Assembly (NCBI RefSeq): GCF_030317105.1
Contig: NZ_JASZYG010000003.1
Location: 372,001-436,000 of the forward strand
Origin: Variovorax brevis
GTDB lineage: Bacteria; Pseudomonadota; Gammaproteobacteria; Burkholderiales; Burkholderiaceae_C
Direction: 5' to 3'
Length of the DNA: 64,000 nt
Position numbers and translations under genes: made by a program. Shown here piece by piece: positions 19,170 through 28,593 of this stretch (position 1 is the first letter of the stretch; every line of letters begins with the position of its first letter). The notes under the pieces are model-generated. The model was given only the letters and a program-made list of their open reading frames with translations, was not told the DNA's origin and did no database searches.

Positions 19170-20687
19170 TCAGCCCGCAGCGGCCGCAGCCAACTTGCGC
19201 TCGCTCATGCGCTTGGCAATGCGCGGCAAGATCAGCACAGCCAGGATGACGACGATCAGCAGGATCGACATCGGCCGCTGGAAGAACACCACCGCACTGC
19301 CCTCGCCGATCGACATGGCGTTGCGCAACTGCGCTTCCGCCAGCGGGCCCAGGATCATGCCGACCACCACCGGCGCGGTCGGAAAATCGAAGCGCCGCAT
19401 CAGCACGCCCAGCACACCGATGGCGTACAAAAGGAACAGGTCGAACGCGCTCTGGCGCATGCCATAGGCACCCACCGTCGCGAAGATCAGGATGCCCGCG
19501 TAGAGCTGCGGCTTCGGAATCTTCAGCAGCTTGACCCACAGGCCCACCAGCGGCAGGTTCAGCACCAGCAGCATCACGTTGCCAATGTACAGCGACGCGA
19601 TCAGCGCCCACACCAACGCCGCCGAGGTCGTGAACAGTTGCGGCCCTGGCTGGATGCCGTAGTTCTGGAACGCGCCCAGCAAGATGGCCGTCGTGTTCGA
19701 GGTCGGAATGCCGAGCGTGAGCAGCGGAATCAGCGCAGCAGTCACCGTTGCGTTGTTGGCAGCCTCCGGGCCAGCCACGCCTTCGATGGCGCCGGTGGTG
19801 CCGAATTCCTTCTTCGCATCCGCGTCCTTGGCGAGCTTCTTCTCCGTCGCGTAGCTCAGGAAGGTCGGGATCTCGGTGCCGCCGGCCGGAATGCAGCCAA
19901 AGGGCGTGCCGATGGCCGTGCCGCGGAGCCATGCGGGAATCGACCGCTTCCAGTCACGCGCACTCATGTGCACGCGGCTCAGCTTGTTCTGGCCCTCGAC
20001 CACCCTGCCTTCGTAGAGCACCGCATAAAGAACTTCCGCGACCGCAAACAAGCCCACGGCCACCAGCACGATCTCGATGCCATCCAGCAGTTCGGGAATG
20101 CCGCCGGTGTAGCGTCCTTGCCCCGAGATCTGGTCGAGCCCGACGCAGCCCGCGGCGAGCCCCACGAACAGGGCTGTCATGCCGCGCAGCGTGCTCTTGC
20201 CCAAAACCGCGCTCACCGTGGTGAAGGCCAGCATCATCAGCAGGAAGTATTCGGGCGGCCCGAGCTTGACCGCGAACTCGGCCACGAAGGGCGCAAACAA
20301 GGTAACGATGACGGTGGCGATCGTGCCGGCCACGAAGGAGCCGATGGCCGCCGTCGCCAGCGCCGCCCCGGCCCGACCGCTCTTGGCCATCTTGTTGCCC
20401 TCCATGGCCGTGACCATGCTGGCCGTTTCGCCGGGCGTGTTCAGCAGGATCGACGTGGTCGAGCCGCCGTACATCGCGCCGTAGTAGATGCCCGAGAAGA
20501 AGATCATCGAGGCAGTGACTTCGACCTTGGCGGTGATCGGCAGCAGCATCGCCACCGCCACGGCCGGGCCAATGCCCGGCAACACGCCGACGGCGGTGCC
20601 GAGCGCACAACCGACCAGGCACCAGAGCAGATTCGCAGGGGTGATCGCCAGCGCGAACCCGTGCATCAAAGCATTCAGGATATCCAT
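19170..20687 (-). CDS. tctA: Tripartite tricarboxylate transporter large permease TctA (505 aa)
   Basis: This is the 12-helix membrane component of the TTT family, which takes up tricarboxylates and related acids with a periplasmic binding protein. [19 protein letters not shown] near residue 35 and the matching second-half motif [20 protein letters not shown] are the two inverted TctA signatures. Another hallmark is the segment [25 protein letters not shown]. It is the last gene of the minus-strand tctCBA operon and begins one base after the tctB stop. The C-terminus is basic and Ala-rich. Confidence 0.93.
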   Translation of the reverse strand: MDILNALMHGFALAITPANLLWCLVGCALGTAVGVLPGIGPAVAVAMLLPITAKVEVTASMIFFSGIYYGAMYGGSTTSILLNTPGETASMVTAMEGNKMAKSGRAGAALATAAIGSFVAGTIATVIVTLFAPFVAEFAVKLGPPEYFLLMMLAFTTVSAVLGKSTLRGMTALFVGLAAGCVGLDQISGQGRYTGGIPELLDGIEIVLVAVGLFAVAEVLYAVLYEGRVVEGQNKLSRVHMSARDWKRSIPAWLRGTAIGTPFGCIPAGGTEIPTFLSYATEKKLAKDADAKKEFGTTGAIEGVAGPEAANNATVTAALIPLLTLGIPTSNTTAILLGAFQNYGIQPGPQLFTTSAALVWALIASLYIGNVMLLVLNLPLVGLWVKLLKIPKPQLYAGILIFATVGAYGMRQSAFDLFLLYAIGVLGVLMRRFDFPTAPVVVGMILGPLAEAQLRNAMSIGEGSAVVFFQRPMSILLIVVILAVLILPRIAKRMSERKLAAAAAG

Positions 20688-20688
20688 G

Positions 20689-21252
20689 TCAGAGCCACCC
20701 AGTCTGTGTGAGGCCTGGCAAGTTGATCGCCAGGAACTTGGTGAAGGCCCAGTACACCGGCGCCGAGATCAGCAGGCCCGTGAAGAGGTCGATGATCCAC
20801 GCACGCGGACTGTTCGCCGCCGCCTGCCCGTTCGCGCGGCGCAGGCCCTGAACGGCCAGCACGTAGCTCAGCGTGCAGCTCAGGATGAAGCCCAGCGTGG
20901 TGATCAACGCGGCGTTGAGCAACAGGCCCGCCGAGACCCAGACGAAGCCAGGCCAGTACGCCCGCTCGTCACCCGATGGCTCGTCCAGTTCGCGAAAGCC
21001 ACCGGTGCGCGCCTCCCAGATGATCCACGCGCCGCACAGCGTCAGCATGATCGACACCAGCCACGGCAGGAAGTTGGGCCCGACGCCGCCATAGCCCGCC
21101 TCGGACGAAATGCTGATTGCGCCAAAGGCCAGCGCGAGCCCGGTGAGCAGCACGCCGGCACCGACCAGCGTCTGCGCGCGCACGGCGGCCGGGCTGGCGG
21201 GACCGTGTGGCTCGTGCACCAAAGCGGCCACTAAGGGATCAACAGGTTGCAT
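20689..21252 (-). CDS. tctB: Tripartite tricarboxylate transporter small permease TctB (187 aa)
   Basis: This is the four-helix small membrane subunit of the TTT transporter. Hydrophobic helices are visible at about residues 25-45, 60-80, 108-150 and 165-182. The segment GYGGVGPNFLPWLV between the first two helices is typical of TctB. It sits between tctC and tctA in the same direction, with an almost direct junction to tctA. It stabilises the TctA-TctC complex in the family. Confidence 0.9.
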   Translation of the reverse strand: MQPVDPLVAALVHEPHGPASPAAVRAQTLVGAGVLLTGLALAFGAISISSEAGYGGVGPNFLPWLVSIMLTLCGAWIIWEARTGGFRELDEPSGDERAYWPGFVWVSAGLLLNAALITTLGFILSCTLSYVLAVQGLRRANGQAAANSPRAWIIDLFTGLLISAPVYWAFTKFLAINLPGLTQTGWL

Positions 21253-21357
21253 GGGTGCCTCGTGCTTTCTCGTGTGTTGTTGTCACCGGATGGCGGACGG
21301 CGGATGGAAAAAGAGCACGTCCCTCGACGTGCTCCGCGACGCGGAAACCCGCCGCGT

Positions 21358-22317
21358 TCAGACCATGCCGGACTTGGCCATGATCGCGCGCAGGCTTGCG
21401 AAGTCGTCGTCGACGAACTTGGCAAACGCGTCGCCGGACATGACCGCTGGCGTCCAGTCGTTCTTCTTGAGCGACTCGGCCCACGAAGGCGTCTTGAGCG
21501 CCGCCAGCACCATGTCGGTCAGTGCCTTGCGCTGTTCCGGCGTGATGCCGGGCGCGCCGTACACGCCGCGCCAGTTGCCGATCTCGACGTCGATGCCCTG
21601 CTCCTTGAGCGTCGGCACGTTGATGCCGGGCAGGCGCTGCGCCGAGGTGACGGCGATGGCCTTCATCTTGCCGTCGGCGATGTAGGGAGCGAATTCGCTG
21701 TAGCCGCTGCCGCCCACCGTGACGTTGCCGCCCAGGATGGCCGCCGTGGCCTCGCCGCCGCCGCGGAAGGCGACGTAGTTGATCTTTGAAGGATCAGCGC
21801 CCACCTTCTGCGCGATCATGGCCGCGGCGATGTGCTCGGTCGAGCCGCGCGAACCGCCGCCCCACTTCACGCTGCCCGGGTCCTTCTTGAGCTGCGCGAC
21901 CACGTCAGCCATGGTCTTGAGCGGTGAATTGGCCGGCAGCACGAACACGTTGTATTCGGTGGTCAGGCGCGCCAGCGGCGTGGCCTGCTCAAGCTTGACC
22001 GGCGGCTTGCCGGTGATGATGCCGCCGAGCATCACGGAGCCCATCACCATCAACGCGTTGGGGTCGGCCTTGGAGCCGTTCACGAACTGGGCCAGGCCCA
22101 GTGCACCGGCGGCGCCGCCCTTGTTCTCGTAGGTGACGGTGTCAGCCAGCTTGGCGTCCGACAGGGCCTTGCCCAAGGCACGGCCGGTGGTGTCCCAGCC
22201 GCCGCCGGGGTTCGCCGGGATCATCATCTTGACGTTGGCGGCGGCCCAGGCCGACATCGGAAGTGCTCCGGTCGCGGCCAGCGCAGCCAGGGACTTCAAA
22301 AAGGTATCACGACGCAT
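21358..22317 (-). CDS. tctC: Tripartite tricarboxylate transporter binding protein TctC (319 aa)
   Basis: This is a periplasmic binding protein of the Bug/TctC family. The signal peptide ends near residue 25 (MSAWAAA). The mature chain has MMIPANPGGGWDTTGRALGK, the Bug motif that contacts carboxylates, followed by YENKGGAAGALGL. The length matches the family. It is the first gene of tctCBA and is divergent from the tctD-tctE two-component genes, so citrate-type substrates probably induce it through TctD. The real ligand may be another di- or tricarboxylate. Confidence 0.92.
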   Translation of the reverse strand: MRRDTFLKSLAALAATGALPMSAWAAANVKMMIPANPGGGWDTTGRALGKALSDAKLADTVTYENKGGAAGALGLAQFVNGSKADPNALMVMGSVMLGGIITGKPPVKLEQATPLARLTTEYNVFVLPANSPLKTMADVVAQLKKDPGSVKWGGGSRGSTEHIAAAMIAQKVGADPSKINYVAFRGGGEATAAILGGNVTVGGSGYSEFAPYIADGKMKAIAVTSAQRLPGINVPTLKEQGIDVEIGNWRGVYGAPGITPEQRKALTDMVLAALKTPSWAESLKKNDWTPAVMSGDAFAKFVDDDFASLRAIMAKSGMV

Positions 22318-22429
22318 GTTGTCTCCAGACCTGAAAGAAAATTGGAAGGAACGTGGCTATCATGCGCCGCCCTCCTGTCAATTGGCTGTCCGGGAGGTTG
22401 GGGAAAACACCGAAAATCCATCCCCATCC

Positions 22430-23110
22430 ATGAAGCTGCTGCTTGTAGAAGACGATCCCACGATGCAGGCCACCCTGCAGCGCACGCTCGGGCGCCGCAT
22501 GATCGACGTGCGCGTGTGCGGCGATGGCGCGCTGGCCGTCGAGCAATGGCGCGCGCTGGAGCCCGACGTGGTGGCGCTCGACCTTAGCCTTCCCAACCTC
22601 GACGGACTGCAGGTGCTGGCGCAGGCGCGGGCTGCAGGCTTGGCAACGCCCGTGCTGCTGCTCACCGCGCGGGGCACGGTAGGTGACCGCATCGTGGGCC
22701 TGAATGCCGGCGCCGATGACTATTTGCCCAAGCCCTTCGACCTGGACGAACTGGAAGCACGCATCCGTGCCTTGCGACGGCGTCATCAGAAGTCCGACGC
22801 CGATGCACCCGTGAACCCACCAGCCGTCGGCAGCCTGCACTGCGACCTGGCCAGCGGCGCCATCTACAACCGGGGCGAGGTGCTCGACCTGACGCCGCGC
22901 GAATCCGCACTGCTGCGTGCGCTCATGCTCAAGCCCGGCCACGCCGTGACGAAGGAGCGTCTGTTCGAACTCGTCTTCCCGGGCGAGACGAACGTGCAAT
23001 ACGAAGCCGTCGAAGTGGTGGTGTACCGGTTGCGCAAGAAGCTCGCCGGCACCGGCGCGGCGTTGATGACCTTGCGCGGCCTGGGCTACTTGTTGCGGGA
23101 AGAAACATAG
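22430..23110 (+). CDS. tctD: OmpR-type response regulator TctD (226 aa)
   Basis: The receiver domain (1-115) begins MKLLLVEDDPTMQATLQRTL. The phosphoacceptor Asp is in VVALDLSLPNLDGLQVL, and the conserved Lys is in YLPKPFDLDELEARIRALRRR. A winged-helix DNA-binding domain follows (residues 130-225). The ATG at 22430 is preferred to the long in-frame extension. The gene is divergent from tctC and ends directly before tctE. By family knowledge it activates the tctCBA promoter when phosphorylated. Confidence 0.92.
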   Translation: MKLLLVEDDPTMQATLQRTLGRRMIDVRVCGDGALAVEQWRALEPDVVALDLSLPNLDGLQVLAQARAAGLATPVLLLTARGTVGDRIVGLNAGADDYLPKPFDLDELEARIRALRRRHQKSDADAPVNPPAVGSLHCDLASGAIYNRGEVLDLTPRESALLRALMLKPGHAVTKERLFELVFPGETNVQYEAVEVVVYRLRKKLAGTGAALMTLRGLGYLLREET

Positions 23111-24502
23111 ATGGCGACGCGCAATGCGTCCTTGCGCCGGACCCTGCTCATCGGCATCCTCGTGCCCATCGCGCTCTTCATCGTGGTCAACAGTGCCAGC
23201 CTGTATCGCCAGAGCCTGGTGGCCGCCACCACGGCCTATGACCGCACGCTGCTCGCCTCGGCCAAGACCATTGGCGAGGAACTGGCGGTGGTGGGCTACG
23301 ACGACAACGCCGTGTTGCGGGCCACCGTGCCTTACTCCGCCCTCGAAGCCTTCGAAGCCGACAACCAGAGCCGCATGTACTACCGCGTGTCGACGCTGGA
23401 TGGCAGGCTTGTCTCGGGCTTTGACGATCTGCCTTCGTGGCATGGGCAGATTCCCCCGCGTCCGGCGTATGCGGCGTTGGTCGATTTCTACGATGGCGAG
23501 TTTCGCGATCGGCCGGTGCGCGTCGCCGTGATGCTTCAGCCCGTGGCGAGCCAGAACGGTCGCGGCATGGCGGTCATTCAGGTGGCCGAGACGCTGGAGC
23601 TTCGCGAAACGCTCGCGCGCAAGCTGCTGCTGGACATGCTCTGGCGCCAGTTGCTGCTGATGGCGGTGGTCGCGCTGGTGACCGTGTACGTGGTGCAGCG
23701 TGCCACGCGGCCGGTGCGTGCACTGGGCCAGGCCATCGAGGCCCGGGCACCGGATGATCTGTCCCCCATCGACGCCACCGATGCACCGCGCGAATTGCGT
23801 CCGTTGGTCGATGCCACCACGGCCGTGATGGGCCGCCTGCAAGGCTTGCTCGACAACCAGAAGCGCTTCGTGCGCGACAGCGCGCATCAGTTGCGCACGC
23901 CGCTCGCGGTGCTCAAGGCGCAGGTGCAGTCGGCGCGGCGTGGCGACGTGCCGGCCACGCAGGCCTTCGACGAAATCAACCAGACGGTGGACCGGGCAAC
24001 GGCGCTGGCCAACCAGATGCTCTCGCTCGCCAAGGTCGAGCAACTGCGCCAGCAGCCCGAATCCGCCACGCTGGATTTCGGGCAGATCGTGCGCGGTGTC
24101 GCACTGGACCTGTCGCCGCTCATCGCCGACAAGGACCTGGACTTCGGCATCGACACGCAGGCCACGCCGGTGCACGCGCACCAGTGGATGCTGGGCGAGT
24201 TGACGCGCAACCTGCTGCACAACGCCATCAAGCACAGCCCGCGTGGCGGCGCGTTGTCCGTCGATGTGCGCGCCGAGGATGACATGGCTGTGCTGACGGT
24301 GCGCGATGAAGGCCCCGGCATTCCGGAGGAACTTCGGCAGCGCCTTTTTGCACCCTTCGCCGCCGGCGATGTCGCCAAGGGATCGGGGCTGGGGCTCGCC
24401 ATCTGCAAGGAAATCGTGATGGCGCTCGGCGGCAAGCTGACGCTTGAAAACCGCGCCCGCGGTGGGCTCGATGCCCGGGCCTGCCTTCCACTGGAACAAT
24501 AG
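23111..24502 (+). CDS. tctE: Sensor histidine kinase TctE (463 aa)
   Basis: This is a membrane sensor kinase with two transmembrane segments (about 14-34 and 178-198) that flank a periplasmic sensor domain of the 2CSK-N type. A HAMP-like linker is followed by the phosphoacceptor His in FVRDSAHQLRTPLAVLKAQ. The ATP-binding N-box is LTRNLLHNAIKHSP and the G-boxes are RDEGPGIPEEL and KGSGLGLAICKEI. It begins one base after the tctD stop. It should sense extracellular tricarboxylates and phosphorylate TctD. Confidence 0.92.
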   Translation: MATRNASLRRTLLIGILVPIALFIVVNSASLYRQSLVAATTAYDRTLLASAKTIGEELAVVGYDDNAVLRATVPYSALEAFEADNQSRMYYRVSTLDGRLVSGFDDLPSWHGQIPPRPAYAALVDFYDGEFRDRPVRVAVMLQPVASQNGRGMAVIQVAETLELRETLARKLLLDMLWRQLLLMAVVALVTVYVVQRATRPVRALGQAIEARAPDDLSPIDATDAPRELRPLVDATTAVMGRLQGLLDNQKRFVRDSAHQLRTPLAVLKAQVQSARRGDVPATQAFDEINQTVDRATALANQMLSLAKVEQLRQQPESATLDFGQIVRGVALDLSPLIADKDLDFGIDTQATPVHAHQWMLGELTRNLLHNAIKHSPRGGALSVDVRAEDDMAVLTVRDEGPGIPEELRQRLFAPFAAGDVAKGSGLGLAICKEIVMALGGKLTLENRARGGLDARACLPLEQ

Positions 24503-24510
24503 CGCCTCAT

Positions 24511-24954
24511 ATGGACAGATTGCGCATCGACAAGTGGCTGTGGGCCGCACGCTTTTACAAGACGCGCTCGCTCGCGGCCGACGAGATCGGCAAGCACCGC
24601 ATCCAGGTCAATGGCGACGTGGCCAAGGCCTCGCGCGAAGTCAAGCCGGGTGACACCGTGACCTTGCGCCAGGGACCGGTGACGCGCACGGTGCTCGTGC
24701 GCGGGCTGAGCGGCCAGCGGGGCCCGGCGCCCGTCGCGCAGCAGCTTTACGAGGAAACACCCGAGAGCCTGGCGGCGCAGGCCGAGGCGCGGGAGCAGCG
24801 GCGCATGGGCAGCGAACCCGCGCTGGCCATCGAGCAGGGCCGCCCGACCAAGCGCCAACGCCGGCAACTCGACGACGCAAGGGGCGGTGGTTGGGGCGAT
24901 CGGTGGAGTGCGAGTGTGGATGACGCAACGGGCAAGGACAACGACGAGCGTTGA
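24511..24954 (+). CDS. hslR: S4-domain RNA-binding heat-shock protein, Hsp15 family (147 aa)
   Basis: The S4 RNA-binding domain occupies residues 1-60: MDRLRIDKWLWAARFYKTRS, then IQVNGDVAKASREVKPGDTV. This matches Hsp15, which binds 50S subunits carrying stalled peptidyl-tRNA. The C-terminal 70 residues are basic and of low complexity (GRPTKRQRRQLDD), as in the family. It starts 8 nt after tctE and may share its transcript by chance of position. Confidence in the family is high; the exact symbol is by analogy. Confidence 0.88.
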   Translation: MDRLRIDKWLWAARFYKTRSLAADEIGKHRIQVNGDVAKASREVKPGDTVTLRQGPVTRTVLVRGLSGQRGPAPVAQQLYEETPESLAAQAEAREQRRMGSEPALAIEQGRPTKRQRRQLDDARGGGWGDRWSASVDDATGKDNDER

Positions 24955-24957
24955 CTG

Positions 24958-25061
24958 GAACTCCCTCCCCCGCCGGGGGAGGGCCGGGGTGGGGGCATCG
25001 GCGGTGGATCCAGGACATGCCGTATGCCCCCATCTCGACCTTCCCCCGGGAGGGGAAGGAG
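24958..25061. repeat. GC-rich long inverted repeat element
   Basis: The left part is CTCCCTCCCCC-GCC-GGGGGAGGG with CCGGGGTGGGGGCAT. The right part mirrors it with ATGCCCCCATCTC and TTCCCCCGGGAGGGGAAG. The element fills most of the gap between hslR and the PPK2 gene. It belongs to the same structural class as the repeats at 3839-4085 and 5892-6008. Confidence 0.75.
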
Positions 25062-25135
25062 ATAACAGGCGGCTTGCCCGAACGTGCGACACGCCCTAGT
25101 CTCGACATTCCAACCGAACAACAAGGGCGCCCCGC

Positions 25136-25945
25136 ATGGCCAGTTTCAAACCGTATCGCGTCGATGGCGGCAAGTTCAAGCTTTCGAAGATCGACCCTTC
25201 CGACACGCCCTTCGCCGAGGGCAGCAACGAAGAACAACGCGCATTGCTCGACGAACTGGCGCAGGAACTCGACCAGCTGCAAAACCGCCTGCACGCCGAA
25301 GGCCGCCGCAAGGTGCTGCTGGTGCTGCAGGGCATGGACACCAGCGGCAAGGACGGCACCATTCGCTGGGTGTTTTCGCGCACCTCGCCGCTGGGCGTGC
25401 GCGTCACGGCCTTCAAGGCGCCGAACGACACGGAGAAGGCACACGACTACCTCTGGCGCTGCCACGCCGTCGTGCCCAGTGCAGGCCAGTTGATGGTGTG
25501 GAACCGCAGCCACTACGAAGACGTGCTGGTGCCCGCGGTCGAAGGCTGGATCGACAAGAAGCAGGTCGAGCAGCGCTACGCGCACATCAACGACTTCGAA
25601 CGCCTGCTCACCGAAACCGGCACGGTGGTCGTCAAGTGCATGCTGCACATCAGCAAGGAAGAGCAGCGCATGCGCCTGCAGGAGCGCATCGACACGCCCG
25701 GCAAGCAGTGGAAGTTCGAGCGGGGCGACCTGGAGGTGCGCAAGAAGTGGGACGCGTACCAGCGCGCCTACGAAAAGGCCCTGGGTGCGACCTCGACGGA
25801 CCATGCGCCCTGGTATGTGATTCCGGCCGACAGCAAGACGCATCGCAACCTGATGATCGCGCGGCTCCTGCTCAAGAAGTTGTCGGAGATGAAGTTGACC
25901 TTGCCGCCCGCCGACCCGGCGATCAAGGGCTTGAAAGTCGAATAG
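25136..25945 (+). CDS. ppk2: Polyphosphate kinase 2 family protein (269 aa)
   Basis: This is a PPK2 enzyme that transfers phosphate between polyphosphate and nucleoside mono- or diphosphates. Walker A is LQGMDTSGKDGTIRWVF near residue 62, Walker B is LMVWNRSHYEDVLV, and the lid region is RIDTPGKQWKFERGDLE. The C-terminal block is HAPWYVIPADSKTHRNLMIA. The single-domain length of about 270 residues places it with the class I/III proteins; which nucleotide is preferred cannot be decided here. The start at 25136 fits MASFKPYRVD. It is monocistronic or loosely linked to the GST gene. Confidence 0.93.
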   Translation: MASFKPYRVDGGKFKLSKIDPSDTPFAEGSNEEQRALLDELAQELDQLQNRLHAEGRRKVLLVLQGMDTSGKDGTIRWVFSRTSPLGVRVTAFKAPNDTEKAHDYLWRCHAVVPSAGQLMVWNRSHYEDVLVPAVEGWIDKKQVEQRYAHINDFERLLTETGTVVVKCMLHISKEEQRMRLQERIDTPGKQWKFERGDLEVRKKWDAYQRAYEKALGATSTDHAPWYVIPADSKTHRNLMIARLLLKKLSEMKLTLPPADPAIKGLKVE

Positions 25946-25967
25946 CATTTATTGCTCGAGGTTGAAC

Positions 25968-26696
25968 TTGGCATACGAACTGCATTACTGGCCCACCATC
26001 CAGGGCCGCGGCGAATTTGTGCGGCTGGCGCTGGAAGCCGCCGGCGCGCCCTATATCGACGTGGCACGCCAACCGCCCTCCAAGGGTGGCGGCGAGGCCG
26101 AGTTGAGCCGCCGCCTGCACGACCCGCGCAATCCACGGGCTTCGTTCGCGCCTCCCTTCCTGGTCGATGGCGACGTGGTCATCGGCCAGACCGCCTGCAT
26201 CCTGTTGTACCTGGGGTCGAGGCTGGGATTGGCGGGCGTGAACGAGCGCGACGCGCTCTGGGCACATCAACTGCAGCTCACCATTGCCGACGCCGTGGCC
26301 GAGGCGCACGACACGCACCATCCGGTCTCGGTGTCGAACTACTACGATGAACAGCGCGATGCGGCGCTCGCGAAGTCCGCGGCATTCCGGCGCGAGCGCA
26401 TTCCGAAGTTCCTCCAGTGGTTTGAACGCGTGCTGCAACGCAACCCCGCAGGCGACGTGCATCTGGTGGGCGAGCGCTTGACCTATGCCGACTTGTCGCT
26501 GTTCCAGCTGATCGAAGGGCTGCGCTACGCCTTCCCCAAGGCCACGGCGCACGCCATGTCGCGCACGCCCGCGGTGGCCAAGTTGCATGGCAACGTGGGG
26601 CGCTTGCAGCGCATCCACGACTACCTGCACAGCCCGCGGCGCATTGCGTTCAACGAGGACGGAATCTTCAGGCGGTATCCGGAACTGGACGAGTGA
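25968..26696 (+). CDS. Glutathione S-transferase family protein (242 aa)
   Basis: The N-terminal thioredoxin-like domain begins AYELHYWPTIQGRGEFVRLA, where the Tyr near residue 7 (YW) and the RGE stretch resemble sigma/mu/pi-type GSTs. The Ile-Gly-Gln-Thr-Ala segment (VVIGQTACILLYLG) takes the place of the usual glutathione-binding ESxAI. The C-terminal all-helical domain spans residues 95-230. No ATG fits the start; a TTG at 25968 with GAGG six bases before it is preferred, and a TTG at 25962 is an alternative. It lies 22 nt after ppk2. Confidence 0.85.
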   Translation: MAYELHYWPTIQGRGEFVRLALEAAGAPYIDVARQPPSKGGGEAELSRRLHDPRNPRASFAPPFLVDGDVVIGQTACILLYLGSRLGLAGVNERDALWAHQLQLTIADAVAEAHDTHHPVSVSNYYDEQRDAALAKSAAFRRERIPKFLQWFERVLQRNPAGDVHLVGERLTYADLSLFQLIEGLRYAFPKATAHAMSRTPAVAKLHGNVGRLQRIHDYLHSPRRIAFNEDGIFRRYPELDE

Positions 26697-26752
26697 GCTG
26701 GTTGCGTTGAATTGGCCTTGATCTGCGCCAAGCCGCTCACTACGATCGCAGC

Positions 26753-27139
26753 ATGATCGACCACATCGGCATTTCAGTCAGCGACTACGGCAAGAGCAAG
26801 GCTTTCTACGTCAAGGCGCTTGCGGCCATTGGCTATGAACTGCTGATGGAGATTCCCGCTTCGGTGACGGGCCGTACCGACGTCGCAGGTTTTGGCGTGG
26901 CTCCCAAGCCCGACTTCTGGGTCGCCGGCGGACAGGCCAACGTGCCACCCGTTCATGTTGCCTTTCGCGTGGACACGCGTGCGGCGGTCGACGCCTTCTA
27001 CGCGGCCGCCATCTCGGCGGGCGGCACGGACAACGGCGGGCCCGGCTTGCGTGCGCACTATCACCCGGACTACTACGGCGCGTTTGTGCGGGACCCGGAT
27101 GGCCACAACATCGAGGCGGTGTGTCATCACGCTCCATGA
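26753..27139 (+). CDS. VOC (glyoxalase/bleomycin resistance) family protein (128 aa)
   Basis: This single-domain VOC protein starts MIDHIGISVSDYGKSKAFYV, the first beta-alpha-beta motif with the metal-ligand His4. A second His lies in VHVAFRV, and the C-terminal YYGAFVRDPDGHNIEAVCH holds the conserved Glu and a final His. The length of 128 residues is standard. The likely roles in the family are lyase, isomerase or dioxygenase; the substrate is unknown. It is followed 25 nt later by a membrane protein gene. Confidence 0.88.
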   Translation: MIDHIGISVSDYGKSKAFYVKALAAIGYELLMEIPASVTGRTDVAGFGVAPKPDFWVAGGQANVPPVHVAFRVDTRAAVDAFYAAAISAGGTDNGGPGLRAHYHPDYYGAFVRDPDGHNIEAVCHHAP

Positions 27140-27164
27140 GCGGCACACCAAGTCTCGATCCGGC

Positions 27165-27788
27165 ATGAAGCTTCGCGCGCTGCACCGATCGACAGTCGTC
27201 GTCGTTGCCGTGTTTGTGCTGTTGCATCTCGCCAATCACTTGGCCGCGTTGGGCGGCGTTGCGAAGCACATGGCGTTCATGGACGCTGCGCGCACCATCT
27301 ACCGGCAGCCGGTGGTCGAAGTCCTTTTGCTCCTGTGTGTCGCGGTTCAGGTTTGCAGCGGGCTTTGGCTGCTGCTTCAAGGGTGGCGGCGCAGGCGGGG
27401 TGCGGTGGCCTGGCTGCAGGCGTTGTCAGGGGCGGCCGTGGCGGGCTTCCTGCTCATTCACGTGAGCGCGGTGCTGTATGCGCGCACGATACTCGACCTG
27501 GACACGACCTTCTACTTCGGCGCGGCGGGGTTTCATGTTCCGCCATTCCTGTTTTTCTTCGCGCCCTATTACTTCATCGCCATCGTCGCGCTGTTCACGC
27601 ATGTGGGGTGCGCTGCGTATCGGCGCCTTTCAAGCGTGTCGCCGCGCGTTCGCGTGCTGACGATTGCGCTGCCCGTGGTGGTGGGCGCCGCGTTGTCGCT
27701 GGTGATCGTGCTCATCCTCGCGGGGGCCATCGTGCCGGTGGAGGTTCCTGCGAAGTACAAGGCGACCTACGCGGGCATGGTTGGCTAG
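27165..27788 (+). CDS. Integral membrane protein with His-containing helices, unknown function (207 aa)
   Basis: The chain has about five hydrophobic helices, at roughly 8-28, 48-70, 82-105, 120-143 and 158-185. His residues lie inside or beside helices 1 and 3 (LLHLANHLA and FLLIHVSAVLYA), and another pair lies near helix 4 (FHVPP and FTHVGC). Paired membrane histidines of this kind suggest heme binding, as in SdhC/FrdC-like cytochrome b folds. The start MKLRALHRS at 27165 avoids a long overlap with the VOC gene. No partner flavoprotein or iron-sulfur gene is near, so the idea is inference only. Confidence 0.7.
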   Translation: MKLRALHRSTVVVVAVFVLLHLANHLAALGGVAKHMAFMDAARTIYRQPVVEVLLLLCVAVQVCSGLWLLLQGWRRRRGAVAWLQALSGAAVAGFLLIHVSAVLYARTILDLDTTFYFGAAGFHVPPFLFFFAPYYFIAIVALFTHVGCAAYRRLSSVSPRVRVLTIALPVVVGAALSLVIVLILAGAIVPVEVPAKYKATYAGMVG

Positions 27789-28046
27789 GGTTTTGCACGC
27801 GCAACGTGCTCGCCTTGGCGAGCCGGCGTCCGGCGCGTACACCAACCTGAGCCGCGTGCGCGATCTCCTGGTGGACGACAAGGTCACGTCACGATCCATT
27901 GAGCGGTCGCCGCGCCCGCAATTCGCGCACAACGAACTTCAACCGGGCGGGCACAATGAGTGCAGACATCCAGGACTCCGCTCATGCACTTGTTCGAAAC
28001 CTGCGACGCCCTCAAGTCGCCAGTCGCCTGCTGAAGCCAGCGTCAA
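27789..28046. other. Intergenic region of 258 bp, no convincing gene
   Basis: The first part has two adjacent hairpins: CTCGCC/GGCGAG at 27809-27822 and GCCGG/CCGGC at 27822-27834. Together they may end transcription from the membrane protein gene. Open frames through the rest have no ribosome site and no recognisable composition. I see no RNA gene. Confidence 0.5.
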
Positions 28047-28574
28047 ATGGCCCGCAACATCGAGATCAAGGCCCGCGTCGAAGACTTGCGCGCACTTGAG
28101 GCCAAAGCCGCCAGCCTTGGCGCCGAAGGCCCCATCCACATCGCGCAAGACGACACCTTCTTTCATTGCGACACCGGCCGCTTGAAGCTGCGCGCGTTCT
28201 CGGCCGACAAGGGCGAACTGATCTTCTATCGCCGTGCCGATCAGCCAGGGCCCAAGGAGTCCTTCTACATTCGCACGCCGACGGCCGACCCGGCAGGACT
28301 GCGGGAATGCCTGAGCCTCGCCCATGGCCAGTCTGGCCGCGTGGTGAAGCAGCGCACGCTCTACCTTGTCGGCAGGACACGCGTGCATCTGGATGACGTC
28401 CAGGGCCTGGGGTCATTCATCGAACTCGAAGTCGTGCTGCAAGACAATGAATCGATCGATGCGGGCATCGCGGAAGCGCACGCGCTCATGACGAAACTCG
28501 GCGTGGAACCGACCCAGTTGGTTGAAACCGCCTACGTCGACCTGTTGCGAACGCAAGCGTCGGCCATGAACTGA
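28047..28574 (+). CDS. CYTH-domain / class IV adenylate cyclase-like protein (175 aa)
   Basis: The N-terminal RNIEIKARV matches the EXEXK signature strand of the CYTH (CyaB-thiamine triphosphatase) fold, with the first acidic position relaxed. The middle LKLRAFSADKGELIFYRR and the C-terminal VHLDDVQGLGSFIELEVVL provide the conserved basic and acidic residues of the tunnel. The 175-residue length is typical of CyaB-type proteins. These enzymes act on triphosphates with Mg or Mn. Whether this one makes cAMP or hydrolyses a triphosphate cannot be told. Confidence 0.87.
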   Translation: MARNIEIKARVEDLRALEAKAASLGAEGPIHIAQDDTFFHCDTGRLKLRAFSADKGELIFYRRADQPGPKESFYIRTPTADPAGLRECLSLAHGQSGRVVKQRTLYLVGRTRVHLDDVQGLGSFIELEVVLQDNESIDAGIAEAHALMTKLGVEPTQLVETAYVDLLRTQASAMN

Positions 28575-28593
28575 ACAAGCAGGACCATCACGC

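Noticed and set aside
27789..28046. Small gene in the gap before the CYTH gene
   Set aside because: Open frames have no ribosome site and continue into the CYTH gene in a wrong frame; only hairpins are supported.
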